This document shows positions 23,245 to 34,771 of a DNA stretch of 64,000 nucleotides, in pieces (within the stretch, counting starts at the first letter, position 1; each line of letters starts with the position of its first letter). The translations under genes were made by a program, and so were the position numbers. The DNA comes from Anaspis maculata (taxonomy: Eukaryota > Arthropoda > Insecta > Coleoptera > Scraptiidae). The stretch spans positions 3,534,001 to 3,598,000 of the forward strand of contig OX421966.1 in NCBI GenBank assembly GCA_949128115.1, read 5' to 3'. The notes below the pieces were generated by a model that ran no database searches, was not told where the DNA came from, and saw only the letters and a program-made list of their open reading frames with translations.

Positions 23245-25054
23245 AGTGTGGCACCCACTGACACTGTATACCTACTACCGATATAAAAATAACTCGCATC
23301 CTATCAGTACGGCAATCAAAACAACGCTCGCGATTTTTGTAGCGTTCACAATAAGCGGGTGGAGATTGGCTAGTTATCTGGACGCTTGGCTCCGTTATAA
23401 CAGCATTGTCATTGTTTATATTACATATGGAAAGTTTTATATCATTCAAAACGGGGAAATTTAAAAAAAAATCCATGCCACTTCTTTCTTTCATTACCCT
23501 AATAAGGCCAATAAGATAGGACTCGAGACGAGATTTTTGTCAGTAAGTACCTACAAGCATGAGTTTTGGTTTTAGAAAGGTCCAAAGTGCGTATCATTAT
23601 TCATTAAAAGAAGCGATGTAGGTACCAAAGTGCAAAAAAGACACTTCTTCATAAACACCGAGTTAAACGCTAGTCATTGTGGTCTTAATTTTTTTTTTTA
23701 CTTATGATACGTATTATTCTTGATTGCAAAAAGATAAAGCAGAGCTCATTTGATTTTGCAGCAACCACAGCATTTTTATCTAGTTTTTAAAAACTGGAGC
23801 ATTTTTCTCTCAAATTTTTGAAACCTTGAAGCCACCCGCATTTGGCGGGCCAAAAATAATCCAGAGGAAAATAAATCGAAGCCGTGAAATCGAGGTATAT
23901 GTGAATATTCAGAGTTAAGGCATTGAAACCCCCTTAACTCTTTCGCTTATACGCCTGGATGGTTAGGCAACCCAACATACTCCAATTTGATTCAACTTAT
24001 TTGAACTAAATCACTTTTCCCGCTCTTGGGACTGCTTTGGCCGGTGATCGTCTAGTATCAGGACACCATCCTGTTGTGCATCCTTCTTGTGGTTCGAGGA
24101 TAGAGCTTCTGGCCGTGTTGAGATCAAATTAACCTCTAGTTTGAATGCAGTAAGACACAGAAATTAGTTGTAACATAAAATCATTATATTGACTTCTATT
24201 TACATGTCAAAGTGTTCAAATAAGGGCTCGTTCCTGTACCTGACCCTACCTCAACGCTGGTAACTAAGAAAGCTAAGTTTCGAAAGTGTTCCCTAAAGGA
24301 TGACTTTCCCCTAATAATTATTTCAAAGCCGTCACACATCAATACTCCGATGAACACCTGATTCTACACCTTGACCAGCATTTAAACTTTGTTTGGGGAG
24401 CGTGGTTCGAAATTCTTATCGTGGATTCATCAGATTCAACATTTAAGTTAGTGTTATAGGTTATGTTAGGGTAAGGCCTAGCGTCTTGACACCAAAAAAG
24501 GGGTGGATGACTTTTGCGAGCGATGGGAACTGCCCCCTCTCTTTTCTGTTGTTTCCCCTGTTCCCTACAATCTAAGTTCGTGGGCCGGTGTGTGCGGGGC
24601 TCCTCCTATTATGAATCTCTTCTCAAAGGCTGCGTCTCTTATATCTGGACTATTCTTTTTGCATTGCTCTTTTTAGGCTATGGTAATCTTTTGCCCGTTT
24701 TGGAAGGGATTGGATGTGGCCTGTGCCTTTGTGGAGAACTGGACCTATTTTCACCTTGAATTGCCCTTGAAGCAAGAGGATTTCACGATCGCGAGTGTCT
24801 ATAGCCGGAAATGTAAAATCTAATTTCACCCTTCCAAAAATTTCGGAACTAATGGTGTACGCGAACAATTACTCAAGTCAAGGTACAAACTCTCGTGTGA
24901 AGACCCGTTGATTGAACCCCCATTTGAACGCCTTTAATCCTGCAAGCTGAGTACATGGTTGTGGTTATAAATACTTTCCAAATAATGAATACTTTTTTTT
25001 AATTTAAATACTCAGTATTTAAATATTTTCTCGGGAAGAGCGAGATGTATTTAG
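23245..25054. other. Upstream of Echs1 copy B; no gene recognised
   Basis: Should contain the Echs1 promoter just above 23168, but no TATA box is convincing. The rest is unremarkable sequence with short ORFs and a TATTTAAATA-type run near 24985-25030. Confidence 0.4.
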
Positions 25055-26983
25055 TGTTACGAGCGGCGATTCCGTACATATTGGTAAACACTCGACCTTT
25101 CCGGATCCTTCCATCCATTAGATCGCAGTGTAGAAGTCTGGAGCGATCTGGTGCATTCCAGAGCGTTCGTGTATGTGAAACTCAATGGAGACTCGAATGC
25201 CTGATCAGGGCACATCTGTCCATTTTGACGGAGGCGCCGTCCAGAACCCGGCAGAATTATACGGGTAATGTGTACGATTATTCAGGAATGGTCTAAAAAC
25301 CGCATATGCCGGACCACCATGGAATTTGCTGGAAGTAGACAGAAAGTTCGGGAACACTATTCGGAGGCCTTATATAAGGCATCAGCCGGCAGTTCGCGGC
25401 AGTATAGAATTGGAATGCGAAGTGGTAACAAGTGCGAAACAAGCGAAGTACCTGCGATATAATTCCAAGTAGATAATTGTTGGCGTGTAGTTATACACTA
25501 TTTTCCTTCTACAGTGCGCTTGCGTTCGGTTGTCAAATGAGTAAGATTCCCGGCGCGTAATTGAATATTCGAACAGGTTGGTACAAATTCGACTAGAACA
25601 TACGCGAAAGTGATTGATTGCGATGTTAAGCACAAAACTTTGATATTTATCTGATAGATCATGGATTATCAAAGTACTCTATATGGAAAAGAACGCTGGC
25701 ATTGCAAAATTACAGTATCTTTTTCGTGATTAAAAACGACTTGAGGTGAATGCGCATGTCCGAAATGCTCATACCACCACCACCAAAGCTAGTTCCTCGA
25801 TTTCTTGTTTCATTTATATTCATCCACCATATTTTACTATTATTCACATTCGATATAAGCCTCAAAACGTATAAACATAAGCAATGATTTTGCAAATCAC
25901 GAATGGCCTTCTCTGCGATGTGATATGAACACTTACAACACTCTGGAGATGTAAATGGAAGGATTGCTCTACCCTGGGTATATCTGGTTGTCTCTAGCGG
26001 TAGCCGCCAATTACCTAGCAAAATGCCGATATGTGCCGCTCCTAAAAAGTACAAAAATATTGCCAATATTTTCTATTACGAGCTTCAACTTTGATTACTG
26101 TTTGACTCATACGAAAATATTGATACGAACATTTGGAACAGTAGACGTGTTGACAATTTGTTTTCCAGTTGAGCTTGTTAGGACGATTAGAGCATGAAAT
26201 TACCATGTAAGGTCCTTCTGCAGTGCAGAATTAGTGAGAAAGCTGCTTTTCTAAGCAAATCGCGTTCTGAAATGGCTTAACCTCAAAAACGTGTGTCAAA
26301 ACACAGCTGAAATTTCTCTGTTGTTTCGCCGTTAACTGTCGACTGTCAGAATTTGTGCCACCCTGCTGACGCTTGCGCTAAGATGGCCTTAAAACGAAAA
26401 GGATGTATTGTATACTCTATACACTGATAGAAAGGACCACCAGATTCCTCCGCTTGAAAACTAGTCCCGAGCGTTACCCGCGAAATTCAAAATTCCAGTT
26501 GGAAAGAGGTGCTTATTTCCGCTAATCACAGCTAAGTGCTATGGTAATTTTAAATGATACCATTTTGATACCAATTTTAATAGATGAGAAAATAATGTTT
26601 TTGAATGAAGCTGATTTTATTACACAACACTCACAACAGCCGAGCCGACTAAAAAAGTTCAATGAAAATAACAAACATCATAGAGAAATGGAGGTTAGAA
26701 ATCGTACGTAAGTGTCAAACTCGCTGAATGCCATGCCATTGGCTTGGCGTAGGAATAATTTGCCCGGGTAAGACTACCAACCGAACAAAACTAATATTAG
26801 TTCCAAACGCGCCTATGTTGTTACATTCTTTGGTGCTTTTGTTTGCTATAGGTTACATCACTGAAATTCAAAAAAGTCCGTTCTATCGGTGTACAGACTA
26901 TAGTAGTACGCAGAAATAAACAGTATGTGTTTTAAATCGATCGTCTCAATTATATTCGAGCCCGTACGCGAGATATCGTAACA
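25055..26983 (+). mobile_element. Solo LTR, interrupted by nested insertions
   Basis: Begins TGTTACGAGCGGCGATTC and ends CGTAACA, the TG...CA inverted ends typical of LTRs. It contains a TATA-like TTATATAAGG near 25371. The internal sequence matches, in reverse, the LTR split between 56314-56622 and 60577-60645 (GAAAGTTCGGGAACACTA, GAATTGGAATGCGAAGTGG, TCTCAATTATA). About 1.4 kb (25500-26891) is inserted near the 3' end; its right part is the small element at 26410-26891. Flanks TTAG and TTAT are a weak target-site duplication. No gag-pol is nearby. Confidence 0.8.
26410..26891. mobile_element. Short deletion derivative of the 38.6-41.55 kb element
   Basis: The left 90 bases (CTATACACTGATAGAAAGG, ACCACCAGATTCCTCCGC) match 38604-38695. 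The right 290 bases (CACAACAGCCGAGCCGAC to TCTATCGG, CAGACTATAG) match 41265-41552. The 2.4-kb interior with the nuclease-like ORF is missing, as in a MITE derived by internal deletion. Confidence 0.88.
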
Positions 26984-26989
26984 TTATTA

Positions 26990-27165
26990 TTTAAATACTT
27001 TCCAAAAGTATTTATTATTTGAAAAAGTATTTGCAAATACTTTTGAAGATACTTTTGCGCTATTTTAATACTTTTGCTATATTTCAATACTTTTGCGTTA
27101 TTCAAATACTTTCTTTGTGATTCAAATACTTCCTAAATTGTATTTAAATACTTTTGTAAGATCAT
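26990..27165. repeat. AAATACTTTTG-type AT-rich repeats
   Basis: Successive TCAAATACTTT words. The same words appear at 24965-25030, 27820-27880 and 28965-29070, flanking the next palindrome. Confidence 0.65.
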
Positions 27166-27884
27166 TTTCTGATTTGTCGCTGTCACCCGGTGGATGACGC
27201 TACCTAGAGAATTAAAATCTGTTTAATAAATTATAATAAATCACCTTTCAAAGCTAGTATGTAATTTCATAAAGTCAATTCCGTCATACACTCTACAGTC
27301 ATCTTACCCTGAATTATTGTTATTATTAATTAGCATATGGCGCGCTCACACTTTCTTGTACCACTTATCTTGAACTTGTTTATTTGAACATTTTAAACTT
27401 CAATTTGTTTTTTTCTGACACGGTAAATACAACCACCCAAGTTTTCACTACTATTACAATTGGGCTATACATAACTGATAAGGAAGCAGAAATGAAGGAA
27501 TGATTCAACAACAACAGTCACAAAGATTGATACCGATGACTTGAAACGTGCTTGAAATTCACACATCAAAGTAAAAGCGGGAAGTCATCTACCTCAGGGT
27601 GACCGAACCGACCACGACATGGAATCGGTAAATGATAAGAATTGCTCAACGATGTATCGTTCATACAGCGAAATATTTGGCCTCACAGCCGGAACTGTGC
27701 CAATAAAAACTGAACTATAAAGAAAACTGTCAAGTTCATGGCTGTGGAAGCCACTATCAAGGCGATTTTGCATATTTTTGGGTTAAGCAAGGAAGCTCTC
27801 GAATAATTTCAGATGTATTTAAATAAACCAAAGTATTCAACTTCGAATATTGAAATACTTTCATACTATTTAAATACATTTGCA

Positions 27885-28975
27885 GTAGTCAATCAAATAA
27901 ACTGCGCAACAAATATGTTGTCGCAAGAGAAAAATTGGTCCGAGTTTGAACCCCAATAATTTTTGAATGACAAAAACCATTTTGATTCTGTTTTGACGGT
28001 TAGTGAGATCAGTCTTTCCGTTATTCACCTTCAGGAGGTGAAGATCTGGAAGCTCCATGTAAAATATCTACAGGGTGAAATGTAAAACAGTACAAAATTT
28101 TAGCAAATTCAACTAACCCCCATTTTCAGAATAATTTTTTTTCTCAAATGTAAATGAAAGGATTATGAAGCGTGATGTTTTAGCTTGCGCCCAGTTTCCA
28201 AATTTTTGAAATCGGAAGTCTGGCTCTGACTTTATGATTTTTTTCTTTTGGAAGATGCTGATTTATCCTATCGGTACAAAGAAGACTATGTTATTCTGAT
28301 GATGGGAGGTTTCAATTCACGAATATTCTTGCTTTAACGGTTCTCAGCAACTTTACTTGCAGACCATCTGAGAAACCTTGATCAAGGCTTCAAAAAAGGG
28401 GCTCATTCGAAATGGGCGACACAGCTGTTTTTCTTAAAAATTGAATTTGATCAGATTTTCACAGCTGAAATAAACTTTCTTTGTGATTTTGACCTCCTGA
28501 ACTTGATGCTGATGGTCAGTTTTTGTTTTTGATGATGACAGGCTCCCTGAGCTAACATATAGTCTTTCTTGTAGCGATAGGATAAATCAGCATCCTCCAA
28601 GAGAAAAAAAATCATAAAGTCAGAACCAGAGTTTCGATTCCAAAAATTCCACAACTGGGGGCAAGCCAAAACATCACGCTTTATGATCCTTTCATTTGCA
28701 TTTGTGAATTTTTTTTTCTTCTGAAAATGGGGGTCCGTTTCATCTGCTAAAATTTTGCACTGTTTTACATTTCACCCTGTAAATATTTCACATGAAGCTT
28801 CCTGATCTTCACCTCTTGAAGGTGAATAACGGAAAGACTGATCTCACTAACCGTGAAAACAAAATCGAAATAGTTTGTGTCATTCAAAAGTTATTGTGGT
28901 CCAAAGTCGGACCAATTTTTCCCTTGCGACAACATATTTGTTGCGCAGTTTACTTTGACAGTATTTGAATACTTT
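27885..28975. mobile_element. Palindromic foldback element, ~0.5-kb arms
   Basis: AACTGCGCAACAAATATGTT at 27898 is inverted at about 28928-28950. CTACAGGGTGAAATGTAAAAC near 28067 is inverted near 28770, and GATGCTGATTTATCCTATCG near 28255 is inverted near 28580. The turn lies near 28.42 kb. No coding capacity. The whole lies within a TCAAATACTTT-rich context. Confidence 0.9.
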
Positions 28976-29259
28976 TTAGAGATAAATACTTTTGAATTAT
29001 TTAAATATTTTCTCATTATTTGAATAAAAAAAAGTATTTGAATAACGAAAATATTTAAATATTTACAACTGCAACTTTAAAAATATTATTTTGACCAGGA
29101 AATGAAAAGTATTTTGCCCAGCTCTGCTCTCTGTGCTCTCAGCAGTAATGATGTATTTCTTGTCTCGGTATGTAATATACTATTAGAATACTGTTTTACG
29201 TGTAGTAGTAGCCCAGGCAGCATCAAATATTTATAAATATTTCACTAATATTGAATAAA

Positions 29260-30905
29260 TATTCCAACGTTGGCTAAATATTTCAATGATTCAGAATATA
29301 TTTACCTGATATTTGTTAACAAATATTCCTTCTTGAATATGCAATAAACATTTATCCCATATTGGCAAACATATATGCAATTGTAAATGTGCAGTAAATA
29401 TTTATCTCATATTAGCAAGTAAACATGCAATATTGAATGTGTATTAGACATTTATCTTGTATGAGCAAACAAATGTTTATTCTTGGATGTCTAGTGGATA
29501 TTTATCCTATATTAGCAAGTAAACATATAATCTGGAATGTGTATTTAATATTCATGTTATATAAGCAAACAAATGTTCAAAACTGGAATGTGCATTGAAT
29601 ATTCATCCCATATCAGCAAGTTAACATCTAATTTCGAATGTTCATTAAATATTCATCATATATGAGCAAATAAAAGGTTAAATTCGAATGTACAACAATC
29701 ATGTATCCTATATTGGCAAGTTAACGTGCAATCATAAATGTGTATTAAACATTTATCTTATATGAAGAAACAAATGTTTAAACTGGAATGTGCAGTGAAT
29801 ATTAATCCTATATTAGCAAGTAAACATCTATTCTGGGATGTGTATTGAATATTCATTATATATGCGCAAACAAATGATCAAACTTGCATGTATAATAAAT
29901 ATGTATCCTATATTGGCAAGTAAACGTGCAAACTGAAATGTGTAATTAACATTTATCTTATATGAGCAAACAAGTGTCCAATCTGGGACGTGCAGTAAAC
30001 ATTTATCCCATATCAGCAAGTTAACATCTAATTTTGAATGTTTAATAAATATTCATCATATATTAGCAAATTAAAGGTTGAACTCGAATGTACAATTATT
30101 ATGTATCCTATGTTGGCAAGTTAACGTGCGATCTTAAATGTGTATTAAACATTCATCTTATTTGAGCATACAAACATCTAATCTGGGATGTGTATTAAAT
30201 ATTCATTATATATGCGCAAACAAATGATCAAACTTGCATGTATAATAAATATGTATCCTATATTGGCAAGTAAACGTGCAAACTGAAATGTGTAATCAAC
30301 ATTTATCTTATATGAGCAAACAAGTGTTCAATCTGGGACGTGCAGTAAACATTTATCCCATATCAGCAAGTTAACATCTAATTTTGAATGTTTATCAAAT
30401 ATTCATCATATATTAGCAAATTAAAGGTTGAACTCGAATGTACAATTATTATGTATCCTATGTTGGCAAGTTAACGTGCGATCTTAAATGTGTATTAAAC
30501 ATTTATCTTATTTGAGCATACAAACATATAATCTGGGATGTGTATTAAATATTCATTATATATGAGCGGACAAATGATCAAACTTGCATGTATAATAAAT
30601 ATGTATCCTATATTGGCAAGTAAAAGTGCAATCTTAAATGTGTAATGAACATTTATCTTATATGAGCGAACAAGTGTTTAATCTGGGACATGCAGTAAAC
30701 ATTTATCCCATATGAGCAAGTAGAGATACAGTATTGATTAGCATATCCAACATTCATCTCATAAGAGCAAACAAATGTTCAATCTTGGATGTGCCGTAAA
30801 TATTTATCCTATATCGGCAAATCAACGTGCTATCTTAAATGTATATTAAACATTTATCTTATATGAGCAAACAAATGTTTAATCTTGGACGTCTACTTAT
30901 TATTA
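29260..30905. repeat. 50-bp minisatellite in 350-bp higher-order units
   Basis: About 31 copies of a 50-51 bp monomer. Odd and even monomers alternate (GGCAAGTAAACGTGCAAT, then GAGCAAACAAATGTTCAA, each followed by ATGTGTATTAAA and CATTTATC). A marked block (TATGCGCAAACAAATGATC) recurs at 29861, 30211 and 30561, exactly 350 bp apart, so seven monomers form a higher-order unit. It is not a CRISPR: there are no distinct spacers. Confidence 0.9.
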
Positions 30906-30936
30906 ACTTCATTTCAGGAAATATTTTACAAAGACC

Positions 30937-31559
30937 TTAAGGTAATGACGTTAATTGGTTCATGTTGACATCACAGTTTATTGCCCACGTTTTCAAAAAT
31001 GTTGCTAATTCACCACTTTTTTTCTTAGTTGAAACCTGTTGGGTGTCAACCTCATCGATAAGACTTTTATTTGTGAAATCATCATCGGTGAGAATGTTAC
31101 TCAAGGATGTATTGCTATTGTTCATTGATGAAATTTGACTTATTCCATCATCATGTTGAGGTAAATTATTGTAGCATGAAGGCCAGTTAGCAGCACCATC
31201 CCGGCGGTGTTGATAAGGTTCGACATCATCATCATCAGTTTCATCAGACATGACAGGTTCATCAGCTTTTTCCTCCTAAAATAACAATGTGTTTTATAAC
31301 GTATTAGTATCAAAGGATGTCCCTTTCACATAACAATGAGATAAATAATAATGCTTACATGTGTTCCCACAGGAATTGTGGGCTCTTCAACACACTTTTC
31401 GTTGAGTCCTTCATAAGTAACAGGGTCATAAAAGTTTTCCTGGCTTGAAGACGTACTCGTCCCTGATGATGGTGTTGCCTTACTTTCTTCAATAGCACGT
31501 TTTTTTCTATGGCGATATTTAGAACAATATGTGGCATTTTTAGACACGCCATAACTCAT
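30937..31559 (-). CDS. Split ORF, 179 aa, element-borne, function unknown
   Basis: Exon 1 (31559-31359, 67 codons) ends at a GTAAGC donor. Exon 2 (31275-30937) follows a TTTTAG acceptor, and an 83-bp phase-0 intron joins them in one frame. The protein starts MSYGVSKNATYCSKYRHRKK (Lys/Arg-rich), then has Ser/Thr and Glu/Asp-rich segments (DETDDDDVE). It ends with a short hydrophobic helix-like stretch, ELATFLKTWAINCDVN, just before the array. That ending resembles N-terminal regions of uncharacterised insect transposon-linked proteins (family memory, not verified). It probably continued further and was cut off by the repeat. Confidence 0.5.
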
Positions 31560-32125
31560 AATACGGTGATTTATATTAAAAATTTATGCCGTTTGTTTTA
31601 ATTTCAACGCAACAGCGCTAGCCCGCCAAAGCCAAATGACACAAATGACAGTAGCTATAATGATAATGCAAGGTTGCCACCTCTGCTGTATTTTCTCTAC
31701 CAAGCTTGTTCAATCATGGTTGTCGTTTGCTGTGCAACATTATTTAGGTACTTATTTGATGATACGTTGGAAATCCCAACCCAACTTAATAATACTTATA
31801 AACAAATTATAGTCTTCAAATAGTTTGGACGTGTTTATTGTGATGATTTTAATTTAACTAATAAAGTGGGAGCCACGATGCTAGAGACGGCAACACCGGT
31901 GACTGTGCGCCTCCCTGTCGTGCTTGCCCGTGCGTCATGCCGCCATGTTTGTGGTTATTTTATTATAACCATAGAGCAAACGTGCCACAGCATTTCGCGC
32001 TTAAAATCTTCGTTTGGACGTTTGGTCATTGTATGAACAGGTATGTGGTCACATCTCCGTTTCATCGTTAATATTGCCGCTCATTATTGTGGTTTCTTGT
32101 TTTTTAGGGTTACACGACCAGGGCG

Positions 32126-32569
32126 ATGTCCGCAACGTCGTGGGACGTTATTATATGGAAGGACGACAAGGAAGAGGACACGATCGACTACGTGCCCTCC
32201 TCATGGGCGAATAAGGAAAAAACGAGCTATAAGTACCCCAAGGGTCTTACTGAATCGAGAATTGGACAGTTTATTTTCAAATGCAAAGATTTGCCTGAGC
32301 CAAATTATGAATGGACCCAGGCAGTTCTAAAAAAAGGGAATTTGAAAACATTGAAAAAGGCAAAGGAGTACACCCGCAACGGACAATATACCTCAAATTT
32401 TGAAATATCGTCATCTTCTGAAGGGGAACGTTCGGAAGTGAGAAAGAAGCGGAAACCGAAAAGGTTTGAGAGTGATAACGTGGAGCAAGATGATGCCGAA
32501 GAAGCCAGCGATCTAATTCTTATTCAATATATCCTTATAGATATTGTTCAATCTTTTCAGAAAATATAA
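32126..32569 (+). CDS. ORF, 147 aa, element-borne, DUF4806-type N-terminus?
   Basis: The 5' leader has a consensus donor CAG GTATGT at 32041 and acceptor TTTTTAG at 32101-32107 (67-bp intron), leaving ATG at 32126. The protein has WDVIIWKDDKEEDTIDYVPS and SSWANKEKTSYKYPK, then NYEWTQAVLKKG and KKAKEYTRN. This arrangement is like the N-terminal region of insect proteins that often carry a DUF4806 domain further on. A Lys/Arg nuclear-signal-like run (KKRKPKRF) and an acidic patch follow. The last 18 residues look like read-through into AT-rich repeat, so the gene is probably 3'-truncated. Divergently oriented to 30937-31559. Confidence 0.5.
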   Translation: MSATSWDVIIWKDDKEEDTIDYVPSSWANKEKTSYKYPKGLTESRIGQFIFKCKDLPEPNYEWTQAVLKKGNLKTLKKAKEYTRNGQYTSNFEISSSSEGERSEVRKKRKPKRFESDNVEQDDAEEASDLILIQYILIDIVQSFQKI

Positions 32570-32579
32570 ATAAATATTC

Positions 32580-33170
32580 ACTTGTAATATTTATAATCAC
32601 ACCAGTGTAAATATTAACTTAAGATACTCATACAATGTATGTCTGCAAATATTTATGAATATTTGTTTTACTACATTACTGAATGTCAAGATACATATGT
32701 ATGTATATTATTCAAATATATATGAAATATATTTCAACTGATATCCAAGAATATTTGTTTCTAAATATATAGTTAACGTATCATAGTAATATTTGTTAAT
32801 ATATTAAAAACACATTTTTCAATCTGGAGTAAATTTATAGAATAAATATTTAAAAATATTCAGGCCAGACATTTTTTAACATAAAAATATAAATATTAGC
32901 AAATATGTATCTGCAATATTTGTAAATATTTATATCTTCATGTTAAAAAATGTCTCATCTGAATATTTATAAATATTTATTTCTATTATTGAATATTTAG
33001 GCCAGACAATTTTTAACATGAAAATATAAATATTTACAAATATTGCGGATATATATTTGCTAATATTTATATTTCCATGTTGAAAAATGTCTCATCTGAA
33101 TATTTATAAATATTTACTTTATAAATTTACTCCAGATTAAAAAATCTGTCGTTTTTATATTTATAAATAT
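32580..33170. repeat. AT-rich palindromic tandem repeats
   Basis: Two copies of a roughly 138-bp unit (about 32845-32980 and 32985-33120), each itself palindromic (GGCCAGACATTTTTTAACAT against ATGTTAAAAAATGTCTCATC). They are enclosed by inverted ATCTGGAGTAAATTTAT (near 32821) and its complement (near 33121). Confidence 0.85.
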
Positions 33171-33210
33171 TACTGGTAAATATTTATCCAACGTTTCCTT
33201 GCTGCCTGGG

Positions 33211-34113
33211 AGGTTAACAATATTTTCGGGAAAATGTGGATGTGACCCAGTTCTCGCTACCAGACCCACAAAAAATATCAATTAGTCCATCTCCCCACCT
33301 TGCGATGTGTCTAATAGGAAGCCTCGCCCAAAAAAAGTCTTCGCAGCAATAAATCATTTTGATACATTATTACAAAAAGTACACATAAAACACGTACACA
33401 CATACATACAATAAGAAGTATCGTTATTGTTTTGTTAGCTTGGAAACTGTTTGAACTTTGCTTGACTGTTTGAACTTGACAAAAAACTAATAATGATGGT
33501 ACCGAGGATGGTACCTACTCTAAAACTTCAATGAAGTGATATCGAAACATATTTGCCAAATGTGACCTGAGATAAAATAAGTAGTCATCAATGCAAAAAA
33601 AGGCAATGGAATTAAAAGAGAAACTGTATGTGACACGTAAGAATACCTCTCATCTGCGATTTGCGTTAAATGGGAGATTCGAGGGGAGATTATTCAACTG
33701 AATAGTTTGAAAGTTTGAAAGGCACGAGCAGAGCAAATGTTTGGAATAGGATCTTTACTCGGATCTTTATGTAGAAATTAGGGGTGGATCATAGGGGAGT
33801 TTCATCTCCATCATACCTACTTTACGTTAATACCATTGTATCGTTGAGGACAGTCGGCTAGCCTAAACGGGTGCCTTGTTTTTTTTTTATCTTGTAAAAA
33901 GCAAATATCTGATTATTTCTGTGAAAGCTCAGCTTTATACGAATAATGCCCACCTCAGTAGTAATACAGGGTGATTCATGAGTGACCTTACATAGACTAG
34001 TGGTAGATAGAGGACTTCGAGGCGAGTCAGGATCCACAGAAAAAATTTTGTTTTCTCCATTGGTTAGGAAGATACAGGGTGTTTTGTGTGTTTCGTATGA
34101 AACGCTGATGAGC
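33211..34113. other. No supported gene
   Basis: Unique-looking spacer. TACAGGGTG words occur near 33967 and 34073, as in the palindrome arms elsewhere, so the start of another element may be cut by the assembly gap. Confidence 0.4.
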
Positions 34114-34313
34114 NNNNNNNNNNNNNNNNNNNNNNNNNNNNNNNNNNNNNNNNNNNNNNNNNNNNNNNNNNNNNNNNNNNNNNNNNNNNNNNNNNNNNNN
34201 NNNNNNNNNNNNNNNNNNNNNNNNNNNNNNNNNNNNNNNNNNNNNNNNNNNNNNNNNNNNNNNNNNNNNNNNNNNNNNNNNNNNNNNNNNNNNNNNNNNN
34301 NNNNNNNNNNNNN
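34114..34313. other. Assembly gap, 200 N
   Basis: Exactly 200 N; the round number suggests a placeholder rather than a measured length. The open frame running across it is meaningless. Confidence 0.99.
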
Positions 34314-34539
34314 ATTATGTAATTTTCTCGGTAATTTCCTTCTCGAATATAAAGGCGACTTGTCCTGGGATTTGTTTGTGAATATTTTCAGAGGAGAAAC
34401 CGTAGGTGGGAAGTTTTCAAATTGGCACTCGCTGTATCTAAATATATACCTATATCTTCAACCTCTTCGCTCCCAATATCAAAATTCCAGATGGCACCAC
34501 CTACTTTGTCAACTATCTATATTTCGCGACGGAAGCCCA

Positions 34540-34745
34540 CTCAGCACCGGTCCCACCGGAGAAAATAAGTCCACGACTCATTCATCCCCGAGTTCTTCCA
34601 CCGCGAAGACATCCGCTGCTAAAACGATCCACCGGAAAAAAGTCCGCCACGCATTTATCACCGAGTCGTCACACCGATAAATCATCCCACGGCTCAAATG
34701 TCCCCCCGGAAAAAAGTCCACCGCTCATTTAGCCACTGTCATTAT
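34540..34745. repeat. Minisatellite (CCACCGGAAAAAAGTCC units)
   Basis: Degenerate repeats of CACCGGA(A)AAA(A)AGTCCACC(A/G) plus CATTTATC(A/C)CC, period roughly 25-50 bp. Confidence 0.7.
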
Positions 34746-34771
34746 GCCGCCTACACCCATGGACATTTCAA

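Larger units (their letters stand above)
29212..33210. mobile_element. 4.0-kb element with CCCAGGCAGCA ends and divergent ORFs
   Basis: Both termini carry the identical 11-bp inverted repeat CCCAGGCAGCA, followed by ATATTTATAAATATT-type sequence. Inside, from left to right, are a 50-bp tandem array, a minus-strand split ORF, a short GC-richer bidirectional promoter region (about 31560-32040), a plus-strand ORF behind a 67-bp intron, and AT-rich palindromic tandem repeats. No DDE or RT motif is visible, so it is either a non-autonomous derivative or a family whose transposase has been lost. Target-site duplication is not evident beyond a possible AG. I do not recognise the superfamily. Confidence 0.65.

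Noticed and set aside
24514..24868. Overlapping ORFs near a GC-richer patch
   Set aside because: Two opposite-strand frames with no recognisable motif; not enough to call a gene or an rRNA fragment.
25710..26066. 118-aa minus-strand ORF with a possible signal-like start and an internal GTAAGT
   Set aside because: No domain recognised, no coherent second exon found, and it lies within an insertion inside a solo LTR; left uncalled but worth an RNA-seq look.
29260..30905. CRISPR-like array
   Set aside because: The 50-bp units are repeats throughout with no unique spacers, and the genome is eukaryotic.
33982..34680. 232-codon open frame across the N gap
   Set aside because: The middle 67 codons are N; the flanks have no shared frame evidence or domain.
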